35,517 nucleotides of DNA from Pusillimonas sp. UBA6240 (GCA_002441445.1 DJWC01000109.1:161-35677); one strand, 5' to 3'. Positions 24,629-32,939 are shown, numbered from the stretch's first letter. Program-made: numbers and translations. Notes: generated from the sequence alone by a model not told the origin.

Positions 24629-25353
24629 TCCAGCGAGCGCAGCCGGCTTTGACACCAGGCCGCGATATGCTGGGCATCCTGCGCCGCCAGGCTTTCCGGG
24701 CGGTAGCGGCCGACGGGCGCCTTGCTGCATAGGGCTTCGACCATCGAGGCATCGCGATGCATGACTTGCGGCAGCAGGTTCGGGCCCAGGCGGCTTTGCC
24801 AGAGCAGGCGTATGTCGCGCTGGACCCGGCTCACGGGGTCATAGCGCGTGATCAGGTAATGCCTGCGCTTGTCCGGCGGCAGCTTGGCCAGTAACGCGCA
24901 ACTGGCCGGGTCGGCCTCGGTCGTCACGATCTGCAGATCGCTGCGCAGCATGACCGAGGAATTCGTCACTTCGGTGCTGGGCAGGTCGAACAGGACGACG
25001 CTGTATTGCGCCCGCAGGGCGGCCATGCGGGCGGCGTCCGATTGCCACAGCAAACGCGGCAGTTGTGGCGCTCTCAGGCGTTCGGTCTGATTCAGCAGGC
25101 CGAAGGGCAGCACATGCAATCCGGGCTGCAATTCCGTGGCGGCTTCATGCCAGGGGCGCCCATCGACCAGCGCGCGCGCCCAGCCTTTGGTCTCGGTCGG
25201 CGATCCCCCGAAGTGCAGGTTCAGCAAGTTGCTGGGAGCCAGATCTATCATCAGGACCTTTTCGTCGAGCGCGTGCAAGGCCTGGCCGATCGCCGCCATG
25301 GTCGACGTGGTGCCGGTCCCCCCGCGCACGCCGCAGAACACGATGCTTTTCAT
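24625..25353 (-). CDS. bcsQ: Cellulose biosynthesis protein BcsQ (ParA/MinD-like ATPase)
   Basis: The 242-residue P-loop protein belongs to the SIMIBI class. It starts MKSIVFCGVRGGTGTTSTMAA; the P-loop GGTGTTS lacks the lysine of the classical GKT, the same deviation as enteric BcsQ (GGVGTTS). The second motif (VLMIDLAPSNLLNLHFG) and the Switch II region (VVLFDLPSTEV) are present. In E. coli BcsQ forms a cytoplasmic complex with BcsR that stabilises and polarises the cellulose synthase. The start overlaps the bcsR stop and the stop overlaps the bcsA start, each as ATGA. Confidence 0.93.
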   Translation of the reverse strand: MKSIVFCGVRGGTGTTSTMAAIGQALHALDEKVLMIDLAPSNLLNLHFGGSPTETKGWARALVDGRPWHEAATELQPGLHVLPFGLLNQTERLRAPQLPRLLWQSDAARMAALRAQYSVVLFDLPSTEVTNSSVMLRSDLQIVTTEADPASCALLAKLPPDKRRHYLITRYDPVSRVQRDIRLLWQSRLGPNLLPQVMHRDASMVEALCSKAPVGRYRPESLAAQDAQHIAAWCQSRLRSLE

Positions 25354-25529
25354 AAGGATGGGTCCTCAGCGGGGTGGGGATAAAGTTCGCGCAGCAAGGG
25401 CCAGCTGTCCAGCACAGCCTGCCGTTCCGCCTCCAGGGAGAAGTCCACATAGGGCAGCTCCGGCAGGCGCAGGCACTCTTGCAGCGCGGCGATATCGTCT
25501 TGCGCAAGTGCAGAAGGGGCATAGAACAT
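25350..25529 (-). CDS. bcsR: Cellulose biosynthesis protein BcsR
   Basis: The 59-residue protein matches BcsR in its core DDIAALQECLRLPELPYVDF and the C-terminal SWPLLREL; E. coli BcsR has comparable NDIVALKQAFSLPDIDY and RWPLLAEF elements. BcsR is a small cytoplasmic partner of BcsQ required for stable cellulose synthase assembly in type II systems. ATG at 25529 is preceded by GAGGTGA with about seven bases of spacing. It lies 25 bases after the bcsG stop and overlaps bcsQ by four bases. Presence of BcsR plus BcsG fixes the operon as type II. Confidence 0.9.
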   Translation of the reverse strand: MFYAPSALAQDDIAALQECLRLPELPYVDFSLEAERQAVLDSWPLLRELYPHPAEDPSL

Positions 25530-25554
25530 GGGCGTCACCTCGCTGTGAGACGGT

Positions 25555-27243
25555 TTATTGGGGATAGGGCTGCCAGCCGGAATCGGCCAGCCGGATATAC
25601 GGCCGGTCGCGGTAGCGCATGACGATAGCGGCCTGGTTTTCCGATACCTCGGCGGTCTGGGGCAGGCCGGCCGCCAGCGTTTCCAGGTCCAGGCCCTCGG
25701 TGGAGAAAGCACGCTCGCGCAGCAGGCGGGCGACCAGTTCCGACAGGGCCAGATAGCTGCTGCTTTGGCTGATATAGACGGGGCCCTTGTGCGGCCTGGT
25801 TTTCGCGCCGATCAGCTTGATGGCGACGGGCACGTGGGTGATGTCGGGGCTCGGTATTTCACGCAGGCCGGAAATCTGGATCCGGTCGCCATGCAGCGCG
25901 GCGCCGTGTTCGGGGACCAGCATGAGCAGCGTGGGCCGGCCCTCGCGCTCGAGCTGGCCGACGAAGCTCGCCAGCTCGTCGAGCAGCATCTGGGCGCGGC
26001 TGCGATAGTCGGCCCGCAAAGTGCCGCCGTCGGGCTTGATATAGCGGTTGCCGTCATGCAAGGTGACGGTGTTGTAGAACATGGCCGCCCGGGAGGCGCC
26101 GGTTTTTTCCCTGATTTGCCGCCACTGGGTCAGCACGTCGATGTCGCGCCTGATCGGCGATCCGTCGAACGCGACCAAGGCGCGCGGCAATGCATCCTGG
26201 TCGCCGGCCGGCGGCGGCATCTGGCCCTGGCCGCGCACGGCTTCCAGAAACCCCTGGTAGTCGCCGGTATGGTTGAGCGCCAGGTCGACCGTATAGCCGA
26301 GCGCTTTCAGGTTCTCGAACAGATAGCAATGCGCCGACGGTTCCTGGTACAGCGATGCATGCGAGGTCTGGCCGCAGCTGGCCCGCAGCAGCCGCAAGCT
26401 GGCCGGTCCGCTGTACGAGGTGGCTGAATTGAAGTTCTTGAAGATGATGTCCATCTTGCCGAACAAGGGATGGTCGCGCAGTTGGACCGCGTCCAGGTCC
26501 GACCAGGACAGGGAACAGATATTCAGCACCAGGATATCGAAGGCGTCCATATTCTGCGCGTCCCCGGGGAAGTCCGTCTGGCGTTTTTCCTGTTGGCGGT
26601 AAAAGGCCTGTAGATAGGCATTCAGGTTTTCGTCCGTTGGCGGCGCCGACTGGTCCAGCAGGTCCGCGCTTGCCGCCACGGGCACGGGTTCGGGCGACGC
26701 CCGGACCGATGGCGCGGGAGCGGCTGGCAGGGGCCTTGGGCCGGTTGCCGCCGCCTGGGCAACGTTGCCGGTATCGACATACACAGGCACGTCGGGCAGC
26801 GCGATGTAAGCCAGCGCCAGGACCGTGAAGACGCTGAGCCGCAGCCACTGCGATAGAAACAGATAGGCCACCCACAAGGCCAGCGCAGCCGCCGCCATGT
26901 TCCAGTCCACTGTCCGCGCGGCGAACTCCATGAGATAGTCCGCGGACAAGCCGGCGATGTCATGCATGGCCTCGGCCAGGCGGCCAATGGGCGGCAGCCA
27001 GGTGTCGTAATAAAAAAGGCCGGCCCCGATGGGGATTGCCACGACTTGGCGCAAGCGTGGCAGCCATTTTCCAGGCAGCGGTAAAAGCAGGCCGGCGGCA
27101 AAGGCGATATTGGGCAGCGGGTGGAAGTTCAGCACTCCCGCCCACAGCAGCCCCAATTTCGCTAAGAAATACAGGTTCCATGCACCGAGGCCGCGCCATG
27201 GCAGGCGCCGCGCCGGTGCTTCCGGCTTTCCTTCAGTTTGCAT
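25555..27243 (-). CDS. bcsG: Cellulose phosphoethanolamine transferase BcsG
   Basis: The 562-residue inner-membrane protein (E. coli 559) has four to five N-terminal membrane helices (about 20-150), a Pro/Ala-rich linker (165-205) and a periplasmic alkaline-phosphatase-fold domain. Residues line up one-to-one with the E. coli active site: Cys243 in NICSLSWSD, the nucleophile Ser278 in SATSYSGP, His396 in TLHDGN, and Glu445-His446 in VPEHGAAL. The linker cysteine pair region RASCGQTSH is also kept. It transfers phosphoethanolamine from lipid to glucose units of cellulose. Here bcsG is the first gene of the same-strand operon, not part of a divergent bcsEFG unit. The Shine-Dalgarno before ATG 27243 is weak. 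Confidence 0.96.
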   Translation of the reverse strand: MQTEGKPEAPARRLPWRGLGAWNLYFLAKLGLLWAGVLNFHPLPNIAFAAGLLLPLPGKWLPRLRQVVAIPIGAGLFYYDTWLPPIGRLAEAMHDIAGLSADYLMEFAARTVDWNMAAAALALWVAYLFLSQWLRLSVFTVLALAYIALPDVPVYVDTGNVAQAAATGPRPLPAAPAPSVRASPEPVPVAASADLLDQSAPPTDENLNAYLQAFYRQQEKRQTDFPGDAQNMDAFDILVLNICSLSWSDLDAVQLRDHPLFGKMDIIFKNFNSATSYSGPASLRLLRASCGQTSHASLYQEPSAHCYLFENLKALGYTVDLALNHTGDYQGFLEAVRGQGQMPPPAGDQDALPRALVAFDGSPIRRDIDVLTQWRQIREKTGASRAAMFYNTVTLHDGNRYIKPDGGTLRADYRSRAQMLLDELASFVGQLEREGRPTLLMLVPEHGAALHGDRIQISGLREIPSPDITHVPVAIKLIGAKTRPHKGPVYISQSSSYLALSELVARLLRERAFSTEGLDLETLAAGLPQTAEVSENQAAIVMRYRDRPYIRLADSGWQPYPQ

Positions 27244-27405
27244 AACCCCGTCCCACGCGGCATTCAGACTGCTATCCGCAACCTCGTTTTTGCATAGCGC
27301 CCGCGTCTGCGGCGCGGCGGCTCGCCCTGCATCGCCGCCGCGGCCATCGACAGGCTCTCTTGAAGAAAATGATAAATACATTGCAGATTTGTTACATCGG
27401 TCGAA

Positions 27406-27468
27406 CGTATAGCCGGCCAAGGGCTCTACGCCCCCCGCTGTATGGCCCAACCAACAGGCGTATAGCCG
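27406..27468. repeat. Two identical 10-bp sites upstream of bcsG
   Basis: CGTATAGCCG occurs at 27406-27415 and again at 27459-27468, 53 bases apart, about five helical turns. Both lie 160-225 bases upstream of the bcsG start in the same orientation. Face-of-helix spacing suggests binding sites for one regulator; this is inference. Confidence 0.5.
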
Positions 27469-27564
27469 TTCGGAGGCAGGAAGTTTTTATTCTGTATGGC
27501 GGATAACAGCCCGCTCGTTTTGAAGGGGGTTTAATCAATAAGGTCGATAAAGACTGCCGGTAAA

Positions 27565-27582
27565 GACCGCCGGCCGGCGGTC
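27565..27582. terminator. Perfect 18-base palindrome after the LysR gene
   Basis: GACCGCCGGCCGGCGGTC is self-complementary over its whole length and lies 72 bases past the lysR-type gene stop on the minus strand. Only TTT follows on that strand, so it is a weak intrinsic terminator or a bidirectional insulator. Confidence 0.4.
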
Positions 27583-27653
27583 CGGGGCTATCATGCTCCG
27601 GCTCAGCGCCTGTTCGATGGGTAGCGGTCAGCGCCGCATGGCGGCACTATCGA

Positions 27654-28550
27654 TTACTGCAGACTGGCCCATATGCTTCGGACCACAGGTTTTGGGTTCT
27701 GCCTGGATCGGTACAGGCGAATGTCCATGTCGATGTCGGACGCTGTCGAATCCGCGCGCACCATGATGCCGTGCTCCAGGTCGCTGCGCACCAGAGACAG
27801 CGGCAGCCATGCCAGGCCGACGCCTTCGCGCGCCATGGCATGAATCGCTTCCGCCAGATCCGACTCGTACACGACATTCAGCTTTTCCCCTGGGCAAATC
27901 GTGTAGAGCCTGCTGCGCAGGATGCGCCCGAGCGACATTGCCGGCGCAAAATCAAGAAAGGGCACTGCGGCATCGTTGGGCGTGCGGGGAACCTGGTAGC
28001 GGGGGTGTGTTCCTGACAAGGGGGCGCTGACGGCCACCAGTTTGTCGCGCCCGACGCCCAAGTGCATATAGTCGCGGCTGTCGATTTTATCCGGCAGCGA
28101 CTCATGGGCATGGCAAAGGAGGAAATCGGCCTCTCCGTCCGTCAGCATCTCGATGCCATACTGCAGGCTGGTCGTCGTGACCTGCGACTGGAATGGAGGA
28201 ATAGCGTCGCGCAGCCGGGACAGCAGCCGTGGCAGGACGGAATGCGACAGTGTGCGGCCCGAAGCAAAGCGTACCTTATGCATCCGTTCGTAGCCGGGCT
28301 GCTGAAGCGTCTTGTGAGTCTCGCGCAATATATCCAGTATTTCCAACGCGGACACCAGGAATGCGCGGCCTGCCGGATTCAACGATACGCCGCTGGATTT
28401 CCGCTCGAGCAGCGGCACCCCTGCCCAGTCCTCCAGCGCCCGGATTCGGCGCCCGAAAGCCGGGTGAGTGACATTGCGCATTTCAGCCGCCTGGATGAGC
28501 GAAGGCGATTTCGCCAATGCGGCGAAATCTTCGAGCCACTTTATCTGCAT
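27654..28550 (-). CDS. LysR-family transcriptional regulator
   Basis: The 298-residue protein has the LysR N-terminal helix-turn-helix (residues 1-60; FAALAKSPSLIQAAEMRNVTH then FGRRIRALEDWAGVPLLER, each in the usual place). A type-2 periplasmic-binding-like effector domain follows. The wing region keeps RIRALE and PLLER, while FGRRI replaces the usual LSRQI. ATG at 28550 has a strong GAGGAGG Shine-Dalgarno; upstream codons are not used. It diverges from the esterase/Bug pair, with a T-N11-A dyad in between, so it very likely controls those genes and itself. Confidence 0.93.
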   Translation of the reverse strand: MQIKWLEDFAALAKSPSLIQAAEMRNVTHPAFGRRIRALEDWAGVPLLERKSSGVSLNPAGRAFLVSALEILDILRETHKTLQQPGYERMHKVRFASGRTLSHSVLPRLLSRLRDAIPPFQSQVTTTSLQYGIEMLTDGEADFLLCHAHESLPDKIDSRDYMHLGVGRDKLVAVSAPLSGTHPRYQVPRTPNDAAVPFLDFAPAMSLGRILRSRLYTICPGEKLNVVYESDLAEAIHAMAREGVGLAWLPLSLVRSDLEHGIMVRADSTASDIDMDIRLYRSRQNPKPVVRSIWASLQ

Positions 28551-28575
28551 AGCGTCCTCCTCTCCCTTCGGACGG

Positions 28576-28602
28576 CATGCTGTGCTGTTCCGGCACAGCA
28601 TG
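28576..28602. promoter_or_regulatory. LysR-type operator dyad
   Basis: CATGCTGTGC (28576-28585) and GCACAGCATG (28593-28602) form a perfect 10-bp inverted repeat with a seven-base spacer. Its centre contains T-GCTGTTCCGGC-A, the T-N11-A box of LysR regulators. It lies 26 bases upstream of the lysR-type gene and 71 bases before the hydrolase ATG. A TTGCAC (28611-28616) then, 16 bases on, TGGAAT could be the hydrolase promoter. Confidence 0.7.
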
Positions 28603-28672
28603 GTAGACAATTGCACGCAAGCCCTAGTTTAGTGGAATAGCATTCCCTTATTCGAGCGATGGGCTTTCGGCA

Positions 28673-29707
28673 ATGGGCTTCAAACGATGGGATTCCGTTG
28701 CTCTGGAACACATCAGGCCTACAGAAGGATACAAGAAACCAGTGCAAGAAGGAACAGTTACCCTGCGCTCGGTCAAGAGCTATTACGTCGGCGGAACCAG
28801 TGTCACGATGAGCGGGCTGCCTGTGCTGAATCGGCAAATCGTGCCGGCAGCGGCTGCACGCATCGTGGATATGAATGGAAGCTATATCGTCGGGCAACTC
28901 TATGTGCAGGAGTATCGCCTTGCGGAGCCGCGTTGCCCCTACCCAATATTGCTCTGGCATGGCGGCGGCATGTGCGGGAGTCAATGGGAGGCGACGCCGG
29001 ATGGCCGTGACGGCTGGCTCTGGCATTTCTTGCGGATGGGCTTCGATGTGCTGGTGTCCGACGGTCCCGAAAGGGGGCGCTCTCCGTGGTTGGTGAGAGA
29101 CGGGGAAAGGGGCGATCCGCCTGTGTACCGCAGCCGGGAAGAAGCCTGGTCGATTTTCAGAATCGGAGAGCCTGGGACATACGCGGACGAGCCGGCGGCG
29201 CGCAAGCCCTACGGCGGGCAGCAGTTTCCGGTGGATGCCTTCGATCTGTTTGCGAAGCAGTTCGTGCCCCGATGGCTGGGCCATATGGACCTGGAGCTAA
29301 GCGCTTACATGGCCTTGGTGCGCGAGGTCGGCCCTTGCATCATTGTCGGGCATAGCCAGGGGGGCGGTTATGCCCTGCAACTGGCGCAGAAATGCCCTGA
29401 GCTGGTCCAGGCCGTCGTTGCGATAGAGCCCACCGGCATGCCCGATCGCGCCGACGGCGCCAAGGCGCCGCAGCTGTTTTTATGGGGCGACTATATCGCT
29501 TGCAGCGAGATCTGGAGCTCGTACCGCCACACGGCGCAGGCGTTTCTCTCTGAGCTGGGACAGCATGTGCAGACCTCGGAAATTGATTTGCCCGGCCTGG
29601 GCATTCGAGGGAATTCCCACTTCATGATGCTCGATCGCAATAGCAAAGACATAGCCGGTTTAGTGGGACAGTGGTTGCAGCACCGTTTTCAAATCCATAC
29701 CAATTGA
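28673..29707 (+). CDS. Alpha/beta-hydrolase (esterase)
   Basis: The 344-residue protein has an alpha/beta-hydrolase core: oxyanion HGGGMCGSQWE (96-106), nucleophile elbow GHSQGG with Ser228, candidate acid Glu252 in AIEPTG and His316 in GNSHFMMLD. An N-terminal SYYVGGTSVTMSGLP strand pair and the TPDGRDGW segment recall esterase 713 of Alcaligenes and its relatives, where Glu rather than Asp is the triad acid. That family assignment is from memory. No signal peptide is visible. It is 11 bases upstream of a Bug binding protein gene and divergent from a LysR gene, a classic layout for uptake and hydrolysis of one organic substrate. No strong Shine-Dalgarno precedes the ATG. Confidence 0.85.
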   Translation: MGFKRWDSVALEHIRPTEGYKKPVQEGTVTLRSVKSYYVGGTSVTMSGLPVLNRQIVPAAAARIVDMNGSYIVGQLYVQEYRLAEPRCPYPILLWHGGGMCGSQWEATPDGRDGWLWHFLRMGFDVLVSDGPERGRSPWLVRDGERGDPPVYRSREEAWSIFRIGEPGTYADEPAARKPYGGQQFPVDAFDLFAKQFVPRWLGHMDLELSAYMALVREVGPCIIVGHSQGGGYALQLAQKCPELVQAVVAIEPTGMPDRADGAKAPQLFLWGDYIACSEIWSSYRHTAQAFLSELGQHVQTSEIDLPGLGIRGNSHFMMLDRNSKDIAGLVGQWLQHRFQIHTN

Positions 29708-29718
29708 AGGAGTTCAAT

Positions 29719-30699
29719 ATGTTATCCAAGCCTTTACGCGCATTGCTCGCCGGCAGTCTCGCCGTCTTGAGTTTCTCTCTGTCCGCCGCGGCCGATGCGG
29801 CCTATCCGGATAAGCCGATACGCATGATCGTGCCTTTTGCTCCCGGCGGAACGGCCGACATCATTGGCCGCTTGTTTGCCGATCGCCTCGGTGCCGAGCT
29901 GGGGCAAAGCATCGTGGTCGAAAACAAGGCGGGCGCGGGCGGCTCGATCGGCACCCGCTATGTCGCCGATTCAGCGCCTGATGGATACACCCTGTTGCTC
30001 GCGTCATCGAGCACACATGGGTCGAACGCGGCCGTCTACAAAAAATTGTCTTACGATCCCGTCTCCGATTTCACCCCGATTACGCTGATCGAGACCGTTC
30101 CCGGCGTTCTGAGCGTGACGAAATCATTTCCGGCGAACGACATGGCAGGCCTCATTGCAGAGCTGAAGGCCAAGCCCGACACTTATACCTACGCATCATC
30201 GGGTACGGGCGGGCTGGGGAATCTTGCCATGGAATTGTTCAAATCCATCGCCAAGGTCGATGTGCTGCATGTTCCGTACAAGGGAGCCGGCCCCGCATTC
30301 ACCGATGTGATCAGCGGCCAGGTGGCCATGATTTGGGAGCCCATCGCCGCGGAACTGCCTTTCATTCGCAACGGGCAGCTCAAGCCGATTGCTATCGCCG
30401 CCGAAACGCGGTCCAGCGAACTGCCTGAAGTTCCGACCTTCAAAGAGGCCGGCATCGAGAACTATAACGCTCAGGCCTGGAACGGCCTGCTCGGTCCCAA
30501 AGGCATGCCGGATGAGGTTGTGGCAAAGCTGCACGGCGCTTCCGTCAAAGCCCTGAAAGACCCCGCCATGGTGCAGAAGCTCGCCCAGCTCGGGGGCGCG
30601 GTGGTGGCCAGCTCGCCACAGGAATTCCATAAAGTGATCGTCGACGATATCGCCAAATGGAAGAGAGTGGCGAAGGAGTCCAATATCCAGCTGGATTGA
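29719..30699 (+). CDS. TTT substrate-binding protein, Bug family (second copy)
   Basis: The 326-residue precursor has a Sec signal (MLSKPLRALLAGSLAVLSF, cleavage near SAAADA, about residue 27). The mature part has YPDKPIRMIVPFAPGGTAD, VVENKAGAGGSIGTRY, DSAPDGYTLLLAS and VPYKGAGPAFTDV. It binds an unknown organic ligand, probably a carboxylate, in the periplasm. ATG at 29719 is preceded by GAAGGAG. The gene begins 11 bases after the hydrolase stop, so the two are cotranscribed, and the hydrolase substrate or product is a reasonable ligand guess. No TctA/TctB subunits lie nearby. Confidence 0.93.
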   Translation: MLSKPLRALLAGSLAVLSFSLSAAADAAYPDKPIRMIVPFAPGGTADIIGRLFADRLGAELGQSIVVENKAGAGGSIGTRYVADSAPDGYTLLLASSSTHGSNAAVYKKLSYDPVSDFTPITLIETVPGVLSVTKSFPANDMAGLIAELKAKPDTYTYASSGTGGLGNLAMELFKSIAKVDVLHVPYKGAGPAFTDVISGQVAMIWEPIAAELPFIRNGQLKPIAIAAETRSSELPEVPTFKEAGIENYNAQAWNGLLGPKGMPDEVVAKLHGASVKALKDPAMVQKLAQLGGAVVASSPQEFHKVIVDDIAKWKRVAKESNIQLD

Positions 30700-30783
30700 T
30701 ACGAATCCGCCAGGGGGCCGGTAGCATCCTTGGCCTTTCGGCGAGCCGGCTGGCTGTTCCGGGCCTGGCGTTGCACCACAGGC

Positions 30784-31083
30784 TTACTTGCGGCCGGCGC
30801 CGGGCCCCGGCTTCTTTTCCAGGAAGGCGGGCGTATCATCCTTTGGACCCAGCACGCCTGTTTCCTCGCCTTTCGGGTTCGGGTTGCCGTCGAACCGGGT
30901 CGCCTTATTTCCCGTAGCTTCCGCGCGTGAGGCGTTGGGCGGAGCCGGCCGCTTCAATCCCAGCTCGGGCAATAAATCCCTTTCCGTGCCGGTGTCGCTG
31001 TGTTCCCCGCGCAGCGGCTTGGGCGTTGCGGGTTTGGTGGAAGAAGGGCTGGCTCCGCCTTGATGGGATTTATCCTGGGTCAT
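30784..31083 (-). CDS. Small disordered hypothetical protein
   Basis: The 99-residue product starts MTQDKSHQGGASPSSTKP and is rich in Pro, Gly, Lys, Asp and Glu throughout, ending in EKKPGPGAGRK. No hydrophobic core, signal peptide or Cys motif is visible, so it is likely intrinsically disordered. ATG at 31083 has GGAGA about eight bases upstream, which favours it over a more upstream ATG at 31143. It converges on the Bug gene and diverges from the histidine kinase. Function unknown; coding status is moderate because of the low complexity. Confidence 0.6.
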   Translation of the reverse strand: MTQDKSHQGGASPSSTKPATPKPLRGEHSDTGTERDLLPELGLKRPAPPNASRAEATGNKATRFDGNPNPKGEETGVLGPKDDTPAFLEKKPGPGAGRK

Positions 31084-31215
31084 TGCTGCTCTCCGGTGAG
31101 GTGTCTTGCGTCGCGTGTTGCGTGGGAGGGGAGCAAGCGGCATGCCGAAGGGCGGGTGTTGCGGGCCGGTATCGCCCGAAGAGACTGCGCTACGATGCGG
31201 CCGGGAACAGTCTGT

Positions 31216-31233
31216 GAGAATATAGCGATTCTC
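31216..31233. other. Inverted repeat before the histidine kinase gene
   Basis: GAGAAT (31216-31221), the spacer ATAGCG and ATTCTC (31228-31233) form a perfect 6-bp dyad 24 bases before the kinase ATG. It may be an operator or a leader hairpin near the start codon. Confidence 0.4.
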
Positions 31234-31257
31234 TCTAAATGATACGTCCGCCTCCGG

Positions 31258-32907
31258 ATGTATCGGAAATCTGCCTTGGATACCAGAACGATACTCATTG
31301 CCGCGGCGCTAACCATTCTTGCCAATGGCGGGGTCTTCATCCTGATCCAGCGCTGGCTGCCGAGTACCGACGTCGCGGCGGCCAAGGCCTGGCAATTGGG
31401 CACGCTGCTGATCGCGGCCGGCTGTATTGTTTTCTTTGCCAAGACTGGTCTGCCGCAAGAGCTGGAACTTACCGTGCCCAATGCGCTGATCATGCTCGGG
31501 CTGGCGATGTACTGGTGTTCGACCAGACTGCTGTGCGGGCTTTCAGCGGGGCTCGCGCCGGCGCTGGCGCCGGTATTGATCGCAACGGTGGGGGTGTATG
31601 TTTTCCACATTCATTATCCCGACCCCTGGATTCGTATCCTGCTGGTCGCGATCGCGTGGATTTCCTTGATGTTCGGCAGCGCCACGACCTTGCTCATGAA
31701 TATGGGCCAGGATGCACGCGGCAGCCAGCGTGCAATGGCCTGGCTGTTCTATGCCGTTGGTTTCTGCACGGTGCTGCGGCTTCTGTATTATTCGCAGCTC
31801 GATCTGTCCGTGGATTTTGACGCGACGGACAACCGGTACTGGGTCACCCGGCTCACGCCCTTGCTGGCGCTGGCATTGCCTGTGCTCGGATCGACTATTT
31901 TTGCACTGTTGTGCTACGACAGGGCGCGGTGCCGCGCCCGTCGGCAGACGGAAGCCCTGGGCTATATCAGCCACGATCTGAGGGCGCCCGCCGCCACCAT
32001 AAAAGGCTATGTCGATCTGCTGCGGCCCGTGATTCCGTCCGGCCATGCGTCCCATCTAAGTGCGATTCAACGCAGCACGGATTACCAGATATCACTGATC
32101 GACGAGTTGCTGGAATATGCCGCGCAGGATCTCAAGCCGCTGGATATCCACCCCGACCCGCTCGACATGCAGGCTTTCATCGAAGGGCTGGCGGAGCAGG
32201 GGCGGGCATTGTGCCGGCAGCATGGGAATCATTTCGCCATCGAAGCGGGCTCGCCTTTGCCGGTGCGCGTGTGGGCGGACGGCCGGCGCTTGTCCCAGGT
32301 GTTGCTGAACCTGATCGCCAATGCCGCGGCATTCACTAGGCAGGGCAAGGTGGTCCTGGCGCTGGCGAGCGCGCCCCAAGGCAAGCATGCCGCGCTCGAT
32401 TTCGCGGTGCAGGACAATGGGCCCGGTATTTCCGCCAATCGCCAGGCCGGGGTGTTCGGCGCATTCCAGCAGGACCACCGGCGCCAGGGGAGCGTCGGAT
32501 TGGGTTTGCATATTGCCCGCAACATCGTGCAGAACATGGATGCGGAGCTGCGGCTGGACAGCGCTCCCGGCAGGGGGGCGCGCTTCAGTTTCCAGGTCGT
32601 TGTGCCCGCCCTGTCGGCGGAGACCTTCCAGCCGGCATGCGAACCTCGAGTTGTTCCTGAAGCGGCCGAAGGCGCTCTCGTCGCCGCGCCGCTTTCCATC
32701 CAGCCGTTTTTGCAAGACCTGGCGCAATACGCCAAGTCGGGGGAAATCACCCGGATCGAGCAATGGCTGGCCGAGCACCTGCGCCTATATCCGGATGCCG
32801 CAGCCTTCCTTCGGCAAATCGAGCGCGCAGTTGCGCAATTGGATCTTGCCTGTATCGAGCGCTTGGCTTCCGCCGCGGCGGTTGAAGAGCAGCCGGAAGC
32901 TCCTTAG
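31258..32907 (+). CDS. Orphan membrane sensor histidine kinase
   Basis: The 549-residue kinase has six to seven N-terminal membrane helices (about residues 10-220) with almost no periplasmic domain, so it may sense within the membrane. The HisKA dimerisation helix follows, with phospho-acceptor His239 in GYISHDLRAPAATIKGY. The HATPase_c domain has N-box NLIANAAAF, G1 DNGPGIS and G2 GSVGLGLHIA. After about residue 465 comes a 75-residue all-helical extension (LQDLAQYAKSGEITRIEQWL) similar to helical tails of some hybrid kinases; no conserved Hpt histidine was seen. No response regulator is adjacent. The Shine-Dalgarno is poor. Confidence 0.92.
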   Translation: MYRKSALDTRTILIAAALTILANGGVFILIQRWLPSTDVAAAKAWQLGTLLIAAGCIVFFAKTGLPQELELTVPNALIMLGLAMYWCSTRLLCGLSAGLAPALAPVLIATVGVYVFHIHYPDPWIRILLVAIAWISLMFGSATTLLMNMGQDARGSQRAMAWLFYAVGFCTVLRLLYYSQLDLSVDFDATDNRYWVTRLTPLLALALPVLGSTIFALLCYDRARCRARRQTEALGYISHDLRAPAATIKGYVDLLRPVIPSGHASHLSAIQRSTDYQISLIDELLEYAAQDLKPLDIHPDPLDMQAFIEGLAEQGRALCRQHGNHFAIEAGSPLPVRVWADGRRLSQVLLNLIANAAAFTRQGKVVLALASAPQGKHAALDFAVQDNGPGISANRQAGVFGAFQQDHRRQGSVGLGLHIARNIVQNMDAELRLDSAPGRGARFSFQVVVPALSAETFQPACEPRVVPEAAEGALVAAPLSIQPFLQDLAQYAKSGEITRIEQWLAEHLRLYPDAAAFLRQIERAVAQLDLACIERLASAAAVEEQPEAP

Positions 32908-32939
32908 CTTGCCGCATCGGATCAAGCCTGGTTCGCGCA

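Larger units (their letters stand above)
27244..27653. other. Intergenic region upstream of the bcs operon
   Basis: This 410-base gap contains no supportable gene; in particular no bcsF-like small membrane ORF was found on either strand. The AT-rich part at 27361-27400 is the likeliest place for the bcs promoter, but no convincing -35/-10 pair can be read. It holds the two CGTATAGCCG copies and the 18-base palindrome listed separately. Confidence 0.6.

Noticed and set aside
27244..27653. Possible bcsF or another small bcs gene upstream of bcsG
   Set aside because: Frames on both strands were examined and none gives a short membrane-helix protein with a plausible ribosome site.
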